From: Streptomyces ferrugineus
GTDB lineage: Bacteria > Actinomycetota > Actinomycetes > Streptomycetales > Streptomycetaceae
Reading direction: 5' to 3'
DNA length: 64,000 bases
NCBI RefSeq assembly: GCF_015160855.1
Contig: NZ_CP063373.1
Coordinates: forward strand, 8,717,001-8,781,000
Shown: one piece after another, positions 35,930-44,726 of the stretch
Position numbering within the stretch: the stretch's first letter is position 1
How the letters are laid out: each line of letters begins with the position of its first letter
Notes under the pieces: model-generated
Seen by the model: the letters and a program-made list of their open reading frames with translations, nothing else
Database searches by the model: none
What the model was told of the DNA's origin: nothing
Position numbers and translations under genes: made by a program

Positions 35930-36457
35930 CTACTCCTCGAAGTAGGCGTCCAGTACGGCGTCCAACTGCTCGTCCCACTCCTTGAAGTGGCTCCTGGCCG
36001 TCGCCTCGATCTCGATCGGGTACCAGCGGCGGTCAGGAGTGTGCACCGTGATGGTGAGCCTCTTGCCGAACCGCGGGACGTCCGTCTCGATGGCGCCGAT
36101 CTCGTCCCAGCGGAACTCGCACTCCTGGTCGTCCAGGGAGAGCCGTACGCCCTTGTGGTCGGCGACGATACGGGCCCGGCGGTCGGCGGCCTCGAACACG
36201 GGCCCGTCGGCAGGGGCGTCGTCCGCCGCCTCCGCGTCACCTTCCTCATCGGCCTCCTCGTCGGCCTCCGCGTCGACCTCCGCGTCGGGCTCGTCGGCGT
36301 CGTCGAGGGCCGACCCCGCCAAGTCGCCCTCCTCCTCCTTCGTCTTCTTCGCGTCCTCCGGCGCGGCGGACGCGGGTGAGGTGAGCCCGGGGATGAAGGC
36401 CGGGTCGAACCCGGCACCCTCCAGGGGCTGGCTGCCTGAACCTATGCGCTGCTCCAC
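35930..36457 (-). CDS. Acidic protein with a PH-like C-terminal domain
   Basis: About 175 residues from a GTG at 36457 (start uncertain, no strong ribosome site). Residues about 35-85 are a highly acidic low-complexity arm (DEPDAEVDAEADEEADEE). The C-terminal 95 residues form a compact domain (RIVADHKGVRLSL, ECEFRWDEIGAIETD, RRWYPIEIEATARSHFKEWDEQL) that resembles the end of the protein at 25918-26340. There is no signal peptide. It is convergent with the carboxypeptidase, leaving only six bases between stops. Function unknown. Confidence 0.75.
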   Translation of the reverse strand: MEQRIGSGSQPLEGAGFDPAFIPGLTSPASAAPEDAKKTKEEEGDLAGSALDDADEPDAEVDAEADEEADEEGDAEAADDAPADGPVFEAADRRARIVADHKGVRLSLDDQECEFRWDEIGAIETDVPRFGKRLTITVHTPDRRWYPIEIEATARSHFKEWDEQLDAVLDAYFEE

Positions 36458-36511
36458 AGCCGAGCAGTATGGTCGACAACCCTGTGTCCCGCACAACCAG
36501 CCCCCGCATCG

Positions 36512-37990
36512 TTATACGAACAGGCTCAACACCGCGGCCACCACGAACCCGGCCACCGACAGAACACTCTCCAGTACGGTCCACGTCTTCAACGTGTCAC
36601 GTTCGCTGATCCCGAAGTACTTGGCGACGATCCAGAAGCCGCCGTCGTTGACGTGCGAGGCGAAGATCGAGCCGGCCGAGATGGCCATGATGACGAGGGC
36701 GACGAAGGCCTGGGAGTGGTCGCCCCCGGTGAGCAGGGGGGCGACGATGCCGGCCGTCGTGACGATGGCGACCGTCGCCGAGCCCTGCGCCACCCGGAGC
36801 ACCACCGAGATCAGGTACGACAGCACGATGACCGGCAGACCGACGTCGTTGAAGGTGTCGGACAGGGCCTGCGCCACACCGCTGGCCTTGAGGACGGCGC
36901 CGAAGACACCGCCGGCGCCGACGACCAGGAGGATGTTGCCCACGGGCTTCAGCGACGACGTCGACACCGTCTCCAGGGACTTGCGGGACCAGCCCCGGCG
37001 GATGCCCAGCAGGTAGTAGGCGAGCAGCAGGGCGATCGTCAGGGCCACGAACGGGTTGCCGAAGAACTCGATGACCGAGCGGGTGGTGGAGGGGTCCAGC
37101 GCGATCGAGGAGAACGTCGCGGCCAGGATCAGCACCAGCGGCGTACCGATGATGCCGAGGACCGTGCCGAGCGGGACCGGCTTCTCCTGGGGCTCGACCC
37201 CGGCGGCCCGCTGCTCGTCGATGACCGACCGCTTCGCCTCGTCCGCCGCCTCGACCATGTCCTGCGGTACGGCGACGAAGATGCGCTTGCCGATCCAGGC
37301 GGAGAACACCCACGCGGCCAGCACCGCCGGGATGCCGCAGACGACGCCCATGAGGATGACCCAGCCCAGCTCGACGTGGAGCAGTCCGGCCGCGGCGACC
37401 GGGCCGGGGTGCGGGGGCAGGAAGGCGTGGGTCATCGACAGGCCCGCGAGCAGGGGCAGGCAGTACAGGAGCACGGACTTCCCGGAGCGCTTGGCGGCGG
37501 CGTACACGATCGGTGCGAGCACGAAGATGCCGACGTCGAAGAAGACCGGGATGCCGAAGATCAGGCCGGTCAGGCCCATCGCGAGGGGCGCTCTGCGCTC
37601 CCCGAAGAGGTGCAGCAGCCGGGAGGCCAGCACCTCGGCCCCGCCGCTGACTTCGAGGATCGCGCCGAGCATGGTGCCGAGTCCGATGATGATGGCGACA
37701 TGGCCGAGGATGCCGCCCATGCCGGACTCGATGGTGGACACGGCGTCGCTGCGCTGGACCGTGCCGAAGAGTTCGGTGACCGAGAGGCCGGCCATGAGGC
37801 CGACGGCTATGGAGACGGCGAGCAGGGCCACGAAGGGCTGCAGGCGCGTCTTGATGATGAGGAAGAGCAGCAGGGCGATACCGATGGCGGCGACGGTCAG
37901 GAGACCGGCCGTACCGTCGATCAGGAGGAGCAGTCCGCCGGTGTGGGGTGGGGTCTCGGGGGCGGCGGCCGCGGCGAGCGGATGGGACAT
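36512..37990 (-). CDS. GntP-family sugar-acid/H+ symporter
   Basis: 492 residues from an ATG at 37990, six bases after AGAGGA. About 12-14 hydrophobic helices are present, with family signatures HAFLPPHPGPVAAAGLL and a conserved C-terminal SATVAIVTTAGIVAPL segment. GntP transporters import gluconate and related sugar acids with protons. The gene is the last of a minus-strand run of PfkB kinase, IclR, RidA and GntP, suggesting that the imported compound is a gluconate-like acid, possibly an amino sugar acid. The actual substrate is inferred. Confidence 0.93.
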   Translation of the reverse strand: MSHPLAAAAAPETPPHTGGLLLLIDGTAGLLTVAAIGIALLLFLIIKTRLQPFVALLAVSIAVGLMAGLSVTELFGTVQRSDAVSTIESGMGGILGHVAIIIGLGTMLGAILEVSGGAEVLASRLLHLFGERRAPLAMGLTGLIFGIPVFFDVGIFVLAPIVYAAAKRSGKSVLLYCLPLLAGLSMTHAFLPPHPGPVAAAGLLHVELGWVILMGVVCGIPAVLAAWVFSAWIGKRIFVAVPQDMVEAADEAKRSVIDEQRAAGVEPQEKPVPLGTVLGIIGTPLVLILAATFSSIALDPSTTRSVIEFFGNPFVALTIALLLAYYLLGIRRGWSRKSLETVSTSSLKPVGNILLVVGAGGVFGAVLKASGVAQALSDTFNDVGLPVIVLSYLISVVLRVAQGSATVAIVTTAGIVAPLLTGGDHSQAFVALVIMAISAGSIFASHVNDGGFWIVAKYFGISERDTLKTWTVLESVLSVAGFVVAAVLSLFV

Positions 37991-38096
37991 AGGGGGTCCT
38001 CTGGGTAAGTACATCAAGCTTTCGGGCAGGGGGGATCGCGGCACGGCGCCCCGGTGGGCGCCGAGCCGTTGACGGCGTGCGGGAGTTGAGGAGGCG

Positions 38097-38507
38097 TCAG
38101 CCGAGTACGGCCAGCGCGTCGATCTCGATGAGCAGACCGGCGGGCAGACCGACGTACACGGTCGTGCGCGCGGCGGGCGGCTGGGTCAGCCCCTGCTCCT
38201 CGAAGTAGGTGTTGTAGATCTCGTTCATCTCGGCGAAGTGGGCGACGTCCGTCAGATAGACGCGGATCATCATCACGTCGTCCCAGGAGGCGCCGCCCTC
38301 CTCCAGGATCGCCTTGACGTTGGCGAGGGTCTGGAGGGTCTGCTCGCGCAGGGTGGGACCGGCGGGTGTCGGCGGCTGCCCCTCGACCGCCGGGAGGAAG
38401 CCGACCTGACCCGCGACCTGGAGGATGTTCCCCTTCTTCACTCCGTGCGAGAACTTGGCGGGCGGCGTGGTGTGGGTCTTCGGGGTGAGCGCGGTCTTCT
38501 CGGTCAT
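38097..38507 (-). CDS. ridA: RidA-family enamine/imine deaminase
   Basis: 136 residues, normal for the RidA/YjgF/UK114 family, with VAGQVGFLPAVEG, a TLQTLANVKAILEEGGASWDD helix and the C-terminal ARTTVYVGLPAGLLIEIDALA motif including the conserved arginine. RidA proteins hydrolyse reactive 2-aminoacrylate or imine intermediates released by PLP-dependent dehydratases. This fits the PLP deaminase encoded in the divergent half of the cluster. The gene overlaps the IclR stop by 4 bases. Confidence 0.93.
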   Translation of the reverse strand: MTEKTALTPKTHTTPPAKFSHGVKKGNILQVAGQVGFLPAVEGQPPTPAGPTLREQTLQTLANVKAILEEGGASWDDVMMIRVYLTDVAHFAEMNEIYNTYFEEQGLTQPPAARTTVYVGLPAGLLIEIDALAVLG

Positions 38508-39265
38508 TCGGTGCCCTTCGCTGAGGTTCTGCCGGAGTACTCGCCGCTGATGTCGTCCGCCGTACGGCGCACCAGCGGGAGCAGGGTGAGGAGTTCGTCG
38601 GCGGTGACGACGACGTTCGGCGCGGAGACCGACATCGCGGCGACGACGCGGCCGTCGGCGCCGCGGATCGGTGCGGCGACGCAGTTGATGGACTCCTCGT
38701 GGCCACCGAGGTCGGTGGCCCAGCCCTGTTCGCGCACCTTGTCCAACTCCTTCAGGAAAGCGGGTGCGTTGGGGGTGGAACGGGCCGTGTACATGGGGTA
38801 GTCGAGCTTGTCGGTGAGGGCGCGGCGCTCGTGCTCGGGCAGATCGGCGAGCAGCAGCTTGGCCACGGCGGCGACCGTGATGGCCACCGGTTTGCCGATC
38901 CGGGAGTACATCCGCACCGGGTAGCGGCTCTCGACCTTGTCGATGTACAGCACCTCGTCCTCCTCGTACACGGCGAGGTGCACGGTGTGTCCGCACTGCT
39001 CGTTGAGGCGTACGAGGTGGGGGTGGGCGATCTCGCGGATGTCGAGGTTCTCCATCGCCTCCTGGGCGAGGGCGATCAGGCGGGCGCCGAGGCGGTAGCG
39101 CTGGTCGGACTGGCGGTAGACCATGCCGTGCTCGTGCAGGGTGCGCAGCAGGCGCAGGGCCGTGGACTTGTGGACGCCCAGGCGGTCGGCGACCTGGCCC
39201 AGGTCGGCGGGGCCCTCGGCGAGCAGCGGCAGGATGCTGAGCGCGCGGTCGACGGTCTGGCTCAT
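38504..39265 (-). CDS. IclR-family transcriptional regulator
   Basis: 253 residues from an ATG at 39265 with a GGAGG ribosome site ten bases upstream. An N-terminal winged helix (about 1-60, LGQVADRLGVHKSTALRLLRTL) and a C-terminal effector domain (about 75-245, SINCVAAPIRGADGRVVAAMSVSAP) are intact. The start overlaps the PfkB stop by 4 bases and the end overlaps ridA by 4 bases, so the regulator is made with the enzymes. The palindrome at 40545-40561 in front of the divergent deaminase is a plausible target. Confidence 0.95.
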   Translation of the reverse strand: MSQTVDRALSILPLLAEGPADLGQVADRLGVHKSTALRLLRTLHEHGMVYRQSDQRYRLGARLIALAQEAMENLDIREIAHPHLVRLNEQCGHTVHLAVYEEDEVLYIDKVESRYPVRMYSRIGKPVAITVAAVAKLLLADLPEHERRALTDKLDYPMYTARSTPNAPAFLKELDKVREQGWATDLGGHEESINCVAAPIRGADGRVVAAMSVSAPNVVVTADELLTLLPLVRRTADDISGEYSGRTSAKGTE

Positions 39266-40446
39266 GGCGTACGTACCTCCTCGTCGGCCCGTTGTGCGGC
39301 TTGCGTCCAGCCGGGGCCGAGTCGAAGTTTCTCCCACCCGGCGTCGTCGAGGGCGGCCAGGCGGTCGGCGGTGTCGTGGGAGGGGGGTGCGGCGAGGTCG
39401 CCGGGGGCGGTGAGGGTGGCGGCGGCCCAGAGGTGGGCGTGGCGGAGGCGGTCCCGGATGGGCAGGGCGCGGAGGGTGGCGGAGAGGAAGCCTGCGGCGA
39501 AGGCGTCGCCTGCGCCGACGGTTGCTACGACATCTACGGTCAGGGCGGGGACGAAGGTACTCGACGCTTCGGCTGGGCGGGGGTGGGTGTCGCTCGCCCG
39601 CGCTGAGGGGGTGCCGCCTCTCTGTGGGACGGGTGCCGCCCCAGCGGCACGACTGCCCGCAGCTTGAGCTGGGCGGCTGGGCCGAACGCCACCCGCAGCC
39701 GACACAAACGCCGTAGCCCCCACTCCCCCCTGCTTCACCACCAGCACTCCCGGCTCGGGCAACGCCGCCCGCACCGCCTCCGGTCCCCCCGCAATCCCCC
39801 ACGCGTCCTCGGCCTCGTCCTCCCCCACGAACACGACATCAGCCCCGCGCGCCAGTTCCAGCAGCACCCCCGGCCCGTCGCCGTCTCCCCAGAGCCCCGC
39901 CCGGTAGTTGACGTCGAACGAGACCATCGGGCGCCCCGCCCCCGCCCCCGCCCCCGTCAGCTCCCGCATCAACCCCAGGCACCCTTCCGACAACGCCGCC
40001 GTGATCCCCGACAGATGCAGCACCCGACCCGAACGCGCCGCGCTCAGGTCCACGTCCTCCACGGACATCCCGGACGCCGCCGAACCCGCCCGGTAGTACG
40101 CCACCTCATGCGCGTCCGTGGCCCGGTCCCCGGCCGTGCGGAAGTACACCCCCGTCGGCCGTACCGGATCCCGCCGCACGGCCGAGACATCGACGCCGTA
40201 CCCCGCGATCGCCTCGACGAGATGGTCGCCGAACCCGTCGGTGCCGACGCGGCTGACCCACCTCGCGCGGTGGCCGGCGGCAGCCAGCGCGCACGCGACG
40301 TTGGATTCCGCGCCGCCGATCGCCCGCTCGAACGACGGCACATCGGCGAGGCGCCCGGGACGTGTGGGCAGGAACGTGACCATGGACTCGCCGAGCGCGA
40401 CAACGTCCACGACGTCGAGGGCATTGCAGGGTCCGGTGACAGTCAC
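39262..40446 (-). CDS. PfkB-family sugar kinase, 2-keto-3-deoxygluconate kinase-like, with repeat insertion
   Basis: 394 residues. The PfkB signatures are present: VDVVALGESMVTFLPTR at the start, the IGGAESNVACALAAAGH motif (about 42-60) and the C-terminal DVVATVGAGDAFAAGFL motif with catalytic Asp. Similarity is greatest to KDG kinases, which make KDPG. Relatives are about 310-340 residues. The excess is a low-complexity block at about residues 250-300 (SRPAQAAGSRAAGAAPVP) encoded by an intergenic-type repeat inserted just before the ATP-site motif. The frame is intact and the insertion probably sits in a surface loop. Confidence 0.9.
   Translation of the reverse strand: MTVTGPCNALDVVDVVALGESMVTFLPTRPGRLADVPSFERAIGGAESNVACALAAAGHRARWVSRVGTDGFGDHLVEAIAGYGVDVSAVRRDPVRPTGVYFRTAGDRATDAHEVAYYRAGSAASGMSVEDVDLSAARSGRVLHLSGITAALSEGCLGLMRELTGAGAGAGRPMVSFDVNYRAGLWGDGDGPGVLLELARGADVVFVGEDEAEDAWGIAGGPEAVRAALPEPGVLVVKQGGVGATAFVSAAGGVRPSRPAQAAGSRAAGAAPVPQRGGTPSARASDTHPRPAEASSTFVPALTVDVVATVGAGDAFAAGFLSATLRALPIRDRLRHAHLWAAATLTAPGDLAAPPSHDTADRLAALDDAGWEKLRLGPGWTQAAQRADEEVRTP
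39555..39690. repeat. Intergenic-type repeat inserted in the pfkB-like gene
   Basis: This stretch contains GGTGCCGCCCCAGCGGCAC (39633-39651), in which GTGCCGC and GCGGCAC form a hairpin, plus flanking GCTGAGGGGGTGCCGCC and CTGCCCGCAGCTTGAGCTG. From memory this resembles a repeat family frequent between genes in Streptomyces genomes. It corresponds exactly to the extra residues in the kinase. Confidence 0.65.
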
Positions 40447-40544
40447 GATCGTCGTAGCTCCTCGGCGCTTTCGCGGGCCGCGGCTTTCGTTGACCCGCGG
40501 TTGGCCGAGATGTTAGACAGCAGCAAGCGATATACGCAATGAGC

Positions 40545-40561
40545 GTTGCAGAAACTGCAAC
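40545..40561. promoter_or_regulatory. Palindrome in the divergent catabolic promoter, likely IclR operator
   Basis: GTTGCAGAAACTGCAAC has perfect 7-bp arms and a 3-base spacer, with an additional half-site GCAAT at 40536-40540. It lies 21 bases upstream of the deaminase ATG, between it and the kinase gene. Such T-G-C-A-rich palindromes are typical IclR-family sites. Confidence 0.6.
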
Positions 40562-40582
40562 CTCGCAGATCAGGGAGGTTCC

Positions 40583-41860
40583 ATGAGCAACGAGGCGCTC
40601 GCCCGCCTGGCCGAGGAACGCATCGACCACCGCTTCAAGGGCCTCCCCCCGGACGCCGACGGCCTGACCGTCGCCGAGCTGTCCGCCCAGCGCCGCAACC
40701 TTTTCACCGGCGGCTTCGCCACCCCCGTGCTCGCCCTCTCCGCCGAGCGCCTGGAGCACAACCTCGACCTCATGGAGACGTACGCCGCCCGCCACGGCCT
40801 CGCCTTCGCCCCGCACGGCAAGACGTCCATGGCCCCGCAGCTCTTCCAGCGGCAGATCGAGCACGGCGCGTGGGGCATCACGCTCGCGGTACCGCACCAG
40901 GTGCGGGTGGCACGGGCGTACGGCATCGAGCGCGTCTTCCTCGCGAACGAGCTCGTGGACGCCGCCGCCCTGCGGTGGATCGCCGGTGAGCTGGCGGCCG
41001 ACCCCGCCTTCCGTCTCGTCTGTTACGTCGACTCCGTGCGGGGCGTGGAGCTGATGGACGCCGCCCTGCGAGGCGCCGGCGCCACCCGGCCGCTGGACGT
41101 CGTCGTGGAGCTGGCCGGCGGCGAGGGCGCCCGCACCGGGGTCCGCACCGAGGCCGAGTGCGCCACCGTCGCGGACGCGGTGGCCGCCGTGCCGACGCTG
41201 CGGCTGGTCGGTGTCGCCGGGTACGAGGGCGAGGTGCCGCAGCCGAACCCCGAGCGGGTGCACGCCTATCTGCGGCGGCTCGTCGCGCTCGCCGCCGACT
41301 TCGACAAGGCGGGGCGGTTCGCGGGGCTCGGTCTCGACGAGATCATCGTCAGCGCCGGCGGCAGCGCCTGGTTCGACGCGGTGGCGGACGTCTTCGCCGA
41401 GATCCCCGAACTGTCCCTGCCCGTGCTGAAGTTGCTGCGCTCCGGCGCCTACGTCTCGCACGACGATGGCCACTACCGCAAGCTGACCCCCTTCAACCGG
41501 GTCCCGCAGGAGGGCGCCCTCGAACCCGCCTTCCGGCTGTGGGCCCAGGTCGTCTCCCGCCCCTCCCCCGAGCAGGCCTTCGTCAACGCGGGCAAGCGGG
41601 ACGCGGCCTACGACCTCGATCTGCCGTTCGCCCAGGTGGTCCGCCGGGACGGGGCCGAGCGCCCGGCCACCGGCGTCTCGGTGACCGCCCTGTCCGACCA
41701 GCACGCGTGGCTGGCGACGACCGGGGAGGCGGACCTGGAGGTCGGGGACTGGCTCGGGATGGGGTTGTCCCACCCGTGCACGTCGTTCGACAAGTGGCAG
41801 CTGATCCCGGTCACACAGGCGGACGGGACGGTCGTCGACTACATCCGCACGTACTTCTAG
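40583..41860 (+). CDS. PLP-dependent amino-acid deaminase / D-threonine-aldolase-fold enzyme
   Basis: 425 residues with an AGGGAGG ribosome site. An alanine-racemase-type barrel (about 45-290) carries the PLP lysine K80 in [13 protein letters not shown]-terminal beta domain contains [10 protein letters not shown], with H397 and C399 placed like the zinc ligands of eukaryotic-type D-serine dehydratase. Enzymes of this fold dehydrate or deaminate D-3-hydroxyamino acids; D-glucosaminate is a chemically similar substrate. Next to a KDG kinase, sugar-acid permease and RidA, conversion of an amino sugar acid to 2-keto-3-deoxygluconate is a reasonable reading, but substrate is not proved. Confidence 0.88.
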   Translation: MSNEALARLAEERIDHRFKGLPPDADGLTVAELSAQRRNLFTGGFATPVLALSAERLEHNLDLMETYAARHGLAFAPHGKTSMAPQLFQRQIEHGAWGITLAVPHQVRVARAYGIERVFLANELVDAAALRWIAGELAADPAFRLVCYVDSVRGVELMDAALRGAGATRPLDVVVELAGGEGARTGVRTEAECATVADAVAAVPTLRLVGVAGYEGEVPQPNPERVHAYLRRLVALAADFDKAGRFAGLGLDEIIVSAGGSAWFDAVADVFAEIPELSLPVLKLLRSGAYVSHDDGHYRKLTPFNRVPQEGALEPAFRLWAQVVSRPSPEQAFVNAGKRDAAYDLDLPFAQVVRRDGAERPATGVSVTALSDQHAWLATTGEADLEVGDWLGMGLSHPCTSFDKWQLIPVTQADGTVVDYIRTYF

Positions 41861-41876
41861 CCGAGGGGTGGCGGTC

Positions 41877-43508
41877 GTGGAAGAGCTTGTCATCCGGGAC
41901 GCGGAGGTCGTGGACGGCAGTGGTGGTCCGTCCTACCGCGCCGATGTGGTGGTGGACGGCGGCCGGATCGTGTCGATCGTGCGGGAGGCGGCCGCCGCCG
42001 GCTGCCAACGGCCGAAGGCGCGGCGCGAGTTGGACGCCGAGGGCCTCGTCCTGTCCCCCGGCTTCATCGACATGCACGCCCACAGCGATCTGGCGCTGCT
42101 GCGGGACCCCGACCACAGCGCGAAGGCCGCGCAGGGGGTCACCCTCGAAGTCATCGGCCAGGACGGGCTGTCGTACGCCCCCGTCGACGACCGCACCCTA
42201 GCCGAGGTGCGCCGCGCCATCACCGGCTGGAACGGCTCCGGCGACGACATCGACTTCGACTGGCGGACGGTGGGCGAGTACCTGGACCGTCTCGACGCCG
42301 GCTTCGAGGGCCGGGGCATCGCCGTGAACGCGGCGTACCTCATCCCGCAGGGCACGGTCCGCGCGCTCGCCGTGGGCTGGGAGGACCGGGAGGCCACGCC
42401 GGACGAGCTCGACCGGATGCGGCGGCTGGTCGCGGAGGGGCTCGAGCAGGGCGCGGTCGGACTGTCGTCGGGGCTGACGTACACGCCGGGCATGTACGCC
42501 AAGGACGCCGAGCTGACCGAGCTGTGCCGGGTGGTGGCGCGGTACGGCGGCTACTACTGCCCGCACCACCGCTCCTACGGGGCCGGGGCCCTGGAGGCGT
42601 ACGCGGAGATGGTGGCCCTGACCGGGGAGGCGGGCTGTGCGCTCCATCTGGCCCACGCCACCATGAACTTCGGCGTGAACAAGGGGCGGGCGCCGGAGCT
42701 GCTGTCCCTGCTGGACAAGGCGCTCGCCGAAGGGGCCGACATCAGCCTGGACACCTACCCCTACACCCCCGGCTGCACGACCCTGGTCGCCATGCTGCCG
42801 AGCTGGGCGAGCGAGGGCGGCCCCGAGGCGGTGCTGGCCCGGCTGGCGGACGACGACACCGCCGAGCGCATCCGGCACCACATGGAGGTCGTCGGCGCCG
42901 ACGGCTGCCACGGGGTGCCCATCGAGTGGGACACGATCGAGATCTCGGGCGTGAGCGACCCGGCGCTCGGGGACTTCGTCGGCCGTACGATCCGGCAGTC
43001 CGCGGACGCGCGGGGCGAGGCCCCCTGGGTGACCGCGCGCCGGCTGCTCCGTCAGGACCGGCTGGGCTCGACGATCCTCCAGCACGTCGGCCACGAGGAG
43101 AACGTCCGCACGATCATGCGGCACCGCGTCCACACGGGCGGCTCGGACGGCATCCTGCAGGGCACGAAGCCGCATCCGCGGGCGTACGGCACGTTCCCGC
43201 ACTACCTCGGCCGCTATGTACGGGAGTTGGGGGTGCTGTCCCTGGAGGAGTGCGTGGCCCATCTGACCTCGCGCCCGGCGGCGCGGCTGCGGCTGCCGGA
43301 CCGGGGGCTGGTGCGCGAGGGCTACCGGGCGGACCTGGTGCTGTTCGACCCGGAGACGGTAGCGGCGGGCTCCTCGTTCGAGCAGCCGCGCACGCTACCG
43401 ACAGGCGTCCCGTACGTCCTGATCGACGGCCGTTTCGTGATCGAGGACGGCCGCCGGACGGACGTGCTGGCGGGACGGGCGGTCCGCAGAACCGCGTATC
43501 CGGCGTAG
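41877..43508 (+). CDS. N-acyl-D-amino-acid deacylase family amidohydrolase
   Basis: 543 residues from a GTG at 41877, eight bases after GAGGGG; a GTG at 41868 lacks spacing for this site. The amidohydrolase metal motif [12 protein letters not shown] has H67 and H69. Downstream are HHRSYG and [11 protein letters not shown], plus [11 protein letters not shown] near the end supplying the catalytic aspartate. In characterised D-aminoacylases a cysteine in a GNCG motif binds zinc; here the equivalent is GQDG, so the metal site differs. It probably removes an N-acyl group before the deaminase acts; the two genes are 16 bases apart. Confidence 0.9.
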   Translation: MEELVIRDAEVVDGSGGPSYRADVVVDGGRIVSIVREAAAAGCQRPKARRELDAEGLVLSPGFIDMHAHSDLALLRDPDHSAKAAQGVTLEVIGQDGLSYAPVDDRTLAEVRRAITGWNGSGDDIDFDWRTVGEYLDRLDAGFEGRGIAVNAAYLIPQGTVRALAVGWEDREATPDELDRMRRLVAEGLEQGAVGLSSGLTYTPGMYAKDAELTELCRVVARYGGYYCPHHRSYGAGALEAYAEMVALTGEAGCALHLAHATMNFGVNKGRAPELLSLLDKALAEGADISLDTYPYTPGCTTLVAMLPSWASEGGPEAVLARLADDDTAERIRHHMEVVGADGCHGVPIEWDTIEISGVSDPALGDFVGRTIRQSADARGEAPWVTARRLLRQDRLGSTILQHVGHEENVRTIMRHRVHTGGSDGILQGTKPHPRAYGTFPHYLGRYVRELGVLSLEECVAHLTSRPAARLRLPDRGLVREGYRADLVLFDPETVAAGSSFEQPRTLPTGVPYVLIDGRFVIEDGRRTDVLAGRAVRRTAYPA

Positions 43509-43512
43509 CCGG

Positions 43513-44442
43513 TTACGGCTTGGGCAGCACGCACCCGCTCGCGCTCAGGTCGAGCTTGTTGTCGACGCCGAAGCAGGCGGGGATCTGGTAGGTCTGCTGG
43601 GCGTAGTTGATGCCCTGGCGGACGGTGACGTCGCCGCTCTCGTCGACCTCGCACGGGTTGTTGAGCGTGCAGCGCCGGCCGTCCTCGTTGCCGGTGTTGT
43701 TGACGGCGACGACCTTGTTGGTGGCCTGGTCGATGACGGGGGAGCCGGAGGTGCCGCCGATGGTGTTGCAGGCGGAGGTGTAGCGGACCGAGTCCTTGAA
43801 GGTCCAGTCGCCTTCCTTGAGGCGGTACGCGAACCCGTCGATGTTGCAGTTGTACAGCCGCTTCCAGTAGCCGGAGGCGACCGTGATCGCCGTGCCCGCG
43901 ACCGGGTGGGTGTCGGCCATGGTCAGGGCGTCGATGCCGTACTGGCTCTTGATCTGGGCGTAGGTCGTGGTGAGCTGATAGATCGCCACGTCCGTGTCGG
44001 TCATCGTGCCGTAGGCGATCTTGCTGGCACGCAGGGTGCCGACCCGGCTCCCGGAGGCGTTGAGCAGACCGAAGGTACGGCTGGAGGCCCGGTCGACGAC
44101 GACCTCGCCGGGTCCCGGCATGCCGGTCTCCAGACAGTGGCCGTTGGACATCACGAGCGCCGGGTCGTTGTCCTCGGAGTCCGGGAGGCGGACGACCGAG
44201 CCGGAGCAGTTGCTGAGCGAGACGGTACCCGCGAAGTTGACGGCCTGGACCTTGGGGTTCAGGACCTGGGTGAGGCTCTCCGTGGCGGAGGTGACGGTGT
44301 CCCGGACCACCGAGGTGACCGTGTCCGTGTCGGCACCCTTGCCGAAGGACTGGGCCGTGTCCACGGGAGCCGCGGCCGCGGGTGCGGCGCCGGCCCCGGC
44401 TATCGCCAGGGCGAGGAGGGCAGCGCCGAGCGGTTTTCTCAT
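43513..44442 (-). CDS. Secreted trypsin-like serine protease (S1 fold)
   Basis: 309 residues with a Sec signal peptide (about 1-25, PAAAAP). The catalytic triad is visible: H102 in SNGHC, D151 in TDTDVAIYQL and S232 in GGTSGSPV. The GTSGSP form is typical of V8/glutamyl-endopeptidase-like S1 proteases. Residues about 30-65 may be a propeptide. Cysteines at 79, 103, 199 and 225 and two pairs near the C-terminus could form disulphides. It ends five bases from the convergent deacylase gene. Substrate unknown. Confidence 0.92.
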   Translation of the reverse strand: MRKPLGAALLALAIAGAGAAPAAAAPVDTAQSFGKGADTDTVTSVVRDTVTSATESLTQVLNPKVQAVNFAGTVSLSNCSGSVVRLPDSEDNDPALVMSNGHCLETGMPGPGEVVVDRASSRTFGLLNASGSRVGTLRASKIAYGTMTDTDVAIYQLTTTYAQIKSQYGIDALTMADTHPVAGTAITVASGYWKRLYNCNIDGFAYRLKEGDWTFKDSVRYTSACNTIGGTSGSPVIDQATNKVVAVNNTGNEDGRRCTLNNPCEVDESGDVTVRQGINYAQQTYQIPACFGVDNKLDLSASGCVLPKP

Positions 44443-44471
44443 GTGGGGGTCCCCTCATACGAGGAGGGTGA

Positions 44472-44486
44472 CCGGAGATTCTCCGG
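44472..44486. promoter_or_regulatory. Inverted repeat upstream of the serine protease gene
   Basis: CCGGAGATTCTCCGG, with 7-bp perfect arms and one central base, lies 30 bases upstream of the protease start. It may be an operator or part of the leader structure. The rest of the 284-base divergent region to 44726 shows no feature I can support. Confidence 0.35.
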
Positions 44487-44726
44487 CCACCCACGCTTTT
44501 GTCATGCGCATTGTCACGCACAAGGGGGATGCGGACAAGGAGTTGCTTACCCGTGAGTTCAGTCCGTAGATGACGAGGTCACGTCACCGGCACCGGGAAG
44601 CCGTGATATCTTCACATCCCTGTCGGCAAATCTCCCCGCAAATGGTGCATTACCGCACCCAATTGGCCAATCCATCAGCCATCCAGGAAAACGGGGTATG
44701 CCCCGCATTTCTTGGAGAACGTGACG

